Below, piece by piece: positions 59,142-64,000 of a stretch of DNA of 64,000 nt (positions within the stretch are counted from its first letter, which is position 1; every line of letters starts with the position of its first letter). This DNA is from Theobroma cacao. Lineage: Eukaryota; Streptophyta; Magnoliopsida; Malvales; Malvaceae. The notes beneath the pieces are model-generated. The model saw nothing but the letters and a program-made list of their open reading frames with translations. It searched no databases and was not told the DNA's origin. Position numbers and translations under genes: made by a program. The DNA lies in assembly GCF_000208745.1 (NCBI RefSeq), contig NC_030856.1:8226714-8290713 (forward strand), read 5' to 3'.

Positions 59142-59453
59142 ATGCTAAGAGCAAAACTTCCATTATTTTGCCCCTTGGCTTTTGCTTTATCTCTATTCCC
59201 CGATGCATGCATGGCTAGGGGCAAAAACAAGGACTGTGGCTCTTCTTTCTGTGGAGAAGTTACCATCAAAAAGCCCTTTCAGTTAAAAAGCCAACCTCTC
59301 AGGTGTGGAAACCGTGGGCTTGAAGTCGAGTGTGACGACAATAACCGCACCACTTTCCCCATGAAATATGGGAAATTCCTTGTCCAAGACATCTCTTATA
59401 ATAACGGCACAATTCATATTATATTATATTTTTATGTATGTTTGTATCTATAG
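59142..59453 (+). pseudogene. LRK10-like copy F, truncated ectodomain exon
   Basis: Open for 103 residues. Signal peptide [17 protein letters not shown], then DCGSSFCGEVTIKKPFQL and NNRTTFPMKYGKFLVQDI. Family similarity ends at about 59415, within the NGTIHI stretch, and unrelated AT-rich sequence supplies the last codons and stop. The ectodomain is the most divergent of the array (KKPFQL for TYPFRL). No membrane span or kinase follows. Confidence 0.83.
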
Positions 59454-60047
59454 TATTAGTTGTTTAAACTTTTTGGGTGCAATTCTTTTTCATATATAAT
59501 TAACAGCTTTTATAAAACAGCAGTCTTTGTCACTATATATGCTTGTAAATCTCTCTTTAACTGCAATTTTTTTGTCCAAAATACTTCTAATAAAAGATTG
59601 TATAGAGCAGCCAAATTTGTAAAGTTCTATCCTAATTAAAACACTTTCAATAACATCTTAAAAAAATTAAATGCCAAAGTTATTGTAGTGTGTTTTTCCC
59701 CTTTGGCTCTAGACTCTAGTTTATTAAATTTTCAAAGGAAGATTTGCTTTCATTTGCAGCCACAGAATGATAAGCAGAGCTACCAAGATAAGATTATCTT
59801 AGTTCTTATTTAATCTTTCTTTTCAAACTTTTTTATGCATATAAAAAAATGTGAAATATGGACGGATTAGTTCTTTTAGACTTAATAGGTTGATGGTGAA
59901 ATTTTAAGACTACACAACATATTTATAGGATTGTTTTTTATTTATATTTTATTGGGGGTTAATATTAGTCTCCCAACTTAGACGAATAACAAAAATTCCT
60001 TTGCTATCAATTTCGTTATCAATCAGTTGCATACGTTATTTTCTTCA
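59454..60047. other. Duplicated upstream-type sequence between F parts
   Basis: No gene. Much of it is related to 35300-35600 (for example TTGTAGTGTGTTTTTCC), that is, receptor upstream DNA moved inside or behind fragment F. Confidence 0.5.
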
Positions 60048-60345
60048 CTTAATTTCTATGTGGAAAAAGCCATATAAGTCTTAGAGGTGAGTCTTGACAA
60101 GGATAACTGCTCCATTCCTTATAGTTCCTATCCTTGCTACAGCCCTTGTGGAAAAAGCCTATCACTTGGTAGAAGATATGGTATACATCTCCCTCGTCAT
60201 ATGTATACATGCACCTCAATATAGGGTCATCTATCTCTTAAATTGCAGGATGAAGATGAACATTTGGTTTACATCGATGCTTCTCATTCCACCAATCGGT
60301 GTTCCTCTACATCTTCTTTTGTTTCTTCGGTATTTTACATTGTTA
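60048..60345 (+). pseudogene. Ectodomain shard after fragment F
   Basis: Starts at AATTTCTATGTGG (NFYV) and includes VSLDKDNCSIPYSSYPCYSP, the counterpart of [16 protein letters not shown], then stops. The SSVYIDAF region is still visible at about 60250-60290. Related to 58090-58400. Confidence 0.7.
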
Positions 60346-61868
60346 ATGGGACAATTTGATAAAAAGATCAAAATAAAATTGTTTCAAAATATTATACACA
60401 TGAAAAAATATTACGAATTTAATTTGATTACTTTATTGCGAAAGTTGCAAAAATAATTGTAGAAGCATGTATAATGATTATGGGCATTATTTGAATAGAT
60501 ATTTTTCTCCTTTTTCGCGTCCGACTGATCGTAACTTATCTTCAAATTCAAATAAAAAAGAAAAAAAATTCAAGACTGAGAGTATTTTAGATAGTCATTC
60601 AAGAGCTTGACTGATTTCATATTGGTCTGTGCAACAAATTTGCAAATTTTTTAAAAGACAACTTTGAACTTTAGACATGCATAATTTTTTTAATACACAG
60701 GGAAAATGTATATATAAAGTACAAGGAAAGATATATCTATATAAATTAAATTAATTTTACACACCCTTTTATATTTTTTTATACAATTTATATTTTGTTA
60801 ATCCAATCATTGATTTCAAATTATATTCACATAAATCATGCATAACAGATTTCAAATTAATTAAAACTGATTAACTATTTATTTGATAAAAATAAAATTT
60901 CAATTGTTAAATATATTGAAAAAATAAACATTTTACCAAATTGACTTTGAAATTACATGATAAGTACAAGTTGTTAAATCTAACAATAAAATATTAATTT
61001 TTAAAGAAATTATAAAAAATGTAAAACTAATTAGTTTTACGCAAAAAAATTAATTTATTGTTATTTAGGCTTTTGTGTGCAATTTTTTCATATTTAACAG
61101 TAGTTGAAAATATGCGGTCTTTACTAATATATGCATGTGATATTTTTGTCCAAAAATTACCAAAAACATATAGAACTGCGAAATCCGTAATGTTGTATGG
61201 AAAAGGATTTTTAACAACACAAGCGAAAGAAAAAATTTAATAAATACAAAGTTAATATAGTTTGTTATTTCCACTTATTCAAAGGAAGATTTGATTTCAA
61301 TTGCAGCCACAGGAATATTTAGCAAAGCAATGAAGGTAACATTATCCTAACTCTTATTTAATCTTTCTGGTTAAACTTTTTTTTACATAATATTCCCAAA
61401 AAAAAACTTTTTATACTTATAAAAATTAAATATAAGATATATGGAGATTGATCAATTTTACTTAGAATTATTATTTTATATATTAGCAATGGAATTTTGA
61501 AATTCCAAATTTTATAACATTATGTAAGTCACATTGTATTTATTTATTTATTGAGGGGTTATATTAGTCTCCCTACCGTGCAGATATGCTTGGATGAATT
61601 AGAAAGATTTCTTTTCTGTCAGTTTCGTAATGTATCAATTGGTTGGACACAGATTTTCTTCTTTCTTGTTTGTTTGTTTGCGTGGAAAATCACCCATGAT
61701 TACTATGATTGGCTTTGTGGTAAAAGTGTGTTGCGGTTTGGGTTTAATTAGTTGACTGACTTTTCAAAAGAAGACTTGGTTCTAACAATAAATCTAGGAG
61801 AACATCATAGTGCTTCTTCACAAACTAATTAAGCCCTTAATCTCCTTCTCTCCCGCTGAAATTTTAGG
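60346..61868. other. Spacer before copy G
   Basis: No gene. Contains a MITE of the array family (about 60720-61045) and the upstream region of copy G with TTGACT at 61752-61757 and the standard leader. Confidence 0.6.
60720..61045. mobile_element. Diverged MITE of the array family
   Basis: Matches 41477-41890 and 38419-38774 in order: TTTATATTTTGTTAATC, CATAAATCATGCATAA, AAATTTCAATTGTTAAATAT, ending in AAAATGTAAAACTAATTAG, which pairs with TTAATTTTACAC at the left end. Non-coding. Confidence 0.6.
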
Positions 61869-64000
61869 ATGCTAAGAGCAAAACTTCCATTATTCGGCCT
61901 TCTGGCCCTTGCTTTATCTCTATTCCCTGATGCATGCATCGCTAGAGGCAAACACAAGCACTGTCGCTCTTCTTCCTGTGGAAACATTAACATCACTTAC
62001 CCTTTTCGATTAAAAAGCCAGCCTCATAGGTGTGGTTACAATGAGCTTGAACTAGTGTGTGAGAATAACCGCACCATTTTCCCCATGAAATATGGTTATG
62101 GGAATTTCTATGTCCAACACATCTCTTATAGTAACAAAACCATTCAAATGTTAGACGTGAGTCTTGACGAGGATAACTGCTCCATTCCTCATAGTTCCTA
62201 CCCTTTCTACGTGGATGCACTAAATATATATTCCTATCAAACTACCACTGAACCTAGCATCATGTATCTCGTAAATTGCCCGATCCAGATCAACAACTCT
62301 TGGGTTTATATTGATGCTTTTCGTTGTACCAATACCCCTTCCTCTCGACCTCCTTACTTTTACTTTTTGGATGAAAATACTGCAATGTCTAATTTCCATG
62401 AGTCATGCACAGTTGAAGCGCAGGTTCCAATCATGGTTGCCAATATCACTGGCCTCTCTACTTTTGATATTTACACAAAGCTGTTGGAGGGATTCCAACT
62501 CTCATGGTCTTCGTATGATGATATGTCAAGGTGAGACTCAGTTTTTAACGCGTGAGGATTTTTAAGTATTCCAAACTATTTGGTGCATTTTAGTTTTTGA
62601 AAAGTATTTATTATTTTTAGTTTTTAATTTTTAAATTACCTTTTTAACTATGTATATAAATTTTTATAATTAGAATCACAAATTTTTATTACTGTAGTAT
62701 CTTCTTCAGACTTTGATTATTTACTTTTACTCTAAATTTGTTTAATGTAAAATTTAAACAGAAGCATTTAAAATATTTTAAACAGTGAAAGTGCGCATTT
62801 CATGGCCTTATTAAGGATAACGGTTTTGATGTGCTTTCTTGAATATTAATTATAGATTGCTCTGGCTGTTGCTGCATCCGCTGCAAATATATATTCAAAG
62901 CATCATGGCTTTGTTTCAACCAGATTATTTCTATGCACCTTATAAAGGTATTCGTTCTTTTTTGAGTTCATTAATAATTTGATTCTTATTGGATTGGCCT
63001 TTACTTTCCTGTATAGTTGACTTGACTCTTTACGTGCATCATAAGTAAACTGTTAAATTTAATAGTTGGTTTATTAAAATATTAATAGTATACGAAGTTA
63101 TAAAAAATTTATAAAAATTAATTAATTAATTTTATAGTGGTGTTGTGTGAGTATCGCATATATGTATACGTATGTATCCAAGTGACTACATAAAAGAAGA
63201 TCCATCATAAATGATTCATAAATAATTTTGAACTACATTAATTGGGTATTTTTTAACTAGGTATTTTTATGATGTTGTGATTTTTTTGGTCAAAATAAAA
63301 ATTATGTGGAATAAGGTCTAAATTTACCATTCTATATATTTCGGATAATGGATCAAACTTGTCAGCATCTTTGAACGGGTGTAATTTTGCCATTATACTT
63401 TTAAATTAGTTAAAAATGTAATCAAAAGTTAAGACTAATGTTAATTTTTGACCATTTTTGAAGTAAATTAAAATGTATAATGGTAAAAATTGCACTTGTT
63501 TAAAAATAAAATAATAAATTTGATCCATCACCTTAAATAAACTAGTGTGTGTAAATTTAAATTTTATCCCAAATTATGTTATGAATTTTGTTGGGGAAAA
63601 TATGGCAGCACATACCCAACTTAAATTGGTAAATGACATATGCATAGCATATAATCATGTTGTCCAACTAATTAATATATATATTGTTATGTAATTTTTT
63701 TTTTGTGAAACAGGAATTATATTGCTAAGAACACTTTTGGGGATAATTTGCTTGATTATATTGGTTATACGCAAATTAAAAAGGAGGCATTTGTCGATGG
63801 ATGACATGATTGAGAATTTTCTTCAGAGTCAAAACAATTTAATGCCTATAAGATATTCTTATTCTGAAATAAAAAGAATGACGGAAGGTTTCAAGAATAA
63901 ACTAGGACAAGGAGGATATGGCTCTGTGTTTAAAGGAAAACTTCGAAGTGGTCAATTTGTTGCGGTAAAATTGTTAAACAAATCAAAAGCTAATGGTCAA
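61869..64000 (+). CDS. LRK10-like receptor kinase copy G, cut by window end
   Basis: Exons 61869-62530, 62856-62947 and 63714 to the edge. Signal peptide and ectodomain ([18 protein letters not shown]) are open for 220 codons; the first G of the usual CGSS motif is Arg. Exon 2 is 92 nt, nine shorter than in B and C. The 30-nt mini-exon is absent: the intron is deleted between about 63017 and the distal half of a MITE. Exon 2 ends in phase 1 and exon 4 starts accordingly, so direct splicing keeps the frame but removes ten hydrophobic residues, leaving [18 protein letters not shown] as membrane span. The kinase starts normally (GQGGYG, VAVKLL) and is open at 64000. Confidence 0.8.

Noticed and set aside
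1..64000. tRNA, rRNA, organellar insertions or NBS-LRR genes
   Set aside because: Looked for by eye and none recognised; a dedicated tRNA or profile search was not possible.

Overview
Plant nuclear DNA, from a eudicot and probably a woody rosid. The coding sequence is split by GT-AG introns, the spacers are AT-rich and crowded with retrotransposons and small inverted-repeat elements, and the genes are land-plant families: trichome-birefringence-like (TBL) acyltransferases, nucleus-encoded plastid ribosomal protein L13, the tocopherol enzyme VTE6, and LRK10-like receptor kinases. The species cannot be fixed from the sequence. Two assembly marks are present: one N at 38804 and a run of 187 Ns at 58548-58734.

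Layout. 0.3-2.8 kb: TBL gene 1 with five exons. 3.3-9.3 kb: transposon debris, namely a fold-back structure and truncated Ty3/gypsy element, then a decayed hAT-type (DUF4371/TTF zinc-finger) transposase interrupted by two related short elements, each with its own 8-bp target duplication. 9.3-12.0 kb: gene-free spacer. 12.1-14.0 kb: TBL gene 2 with the same exon plan. 14.6-18.2 kb, minus strand: RPL13 with four exons. 19.4-64 kb: a tandem array of LRK10-like receptor kinases, with retroelements inside introns and between copies and one stranded exon of VTE6 in the middle at 53.7-54.1 kb.

The array. The shared gene plan is exon 1 (signal peptide and GUB_WAK-type cysteine-rich ectodomain, about 670 nt), exon 2 (about 100 nt), a 30-nt mini-exon that encodes half the membrane span, and one long kinase exon. 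Copy A (19.4-34.2 kb) is open from start to stop although its third intron is 12.3 kb long and holds a copia element with another copia element nested in it. Copy B has a nonsense codon and a lost catalytic lysine. Copy C has a one-base frameshift. Copy D is a kinase fragment behind a gypsy element. E and F are ectodomain-only fragments. G is open to the window edge but has lost the mini-exon. Further stubs lie at 35.2, 35.8, 40.9, 58.1 and 60.1 kb. So only A, and possibly G, look able to make a whole receptor.

The most unusual signal is that a recognisable VTE6 exon-1 fragment follows the kinase stop codon of both B and C, while the longest VTE6 piece lies just after fragment D. From memory, Arabidopsis RPL13 (At1g78630) and VTE6 (At1g78620) are neighbours and TBL42 (At1g78710) is close by. 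The simplest reading is that this was an ordinary TBL-RPL13-VTE6 block, that an LRK10-like receptor came to lie between RPL13 and VTE6, and that its tandem duplication carried along and destroyed parts of VTE6.
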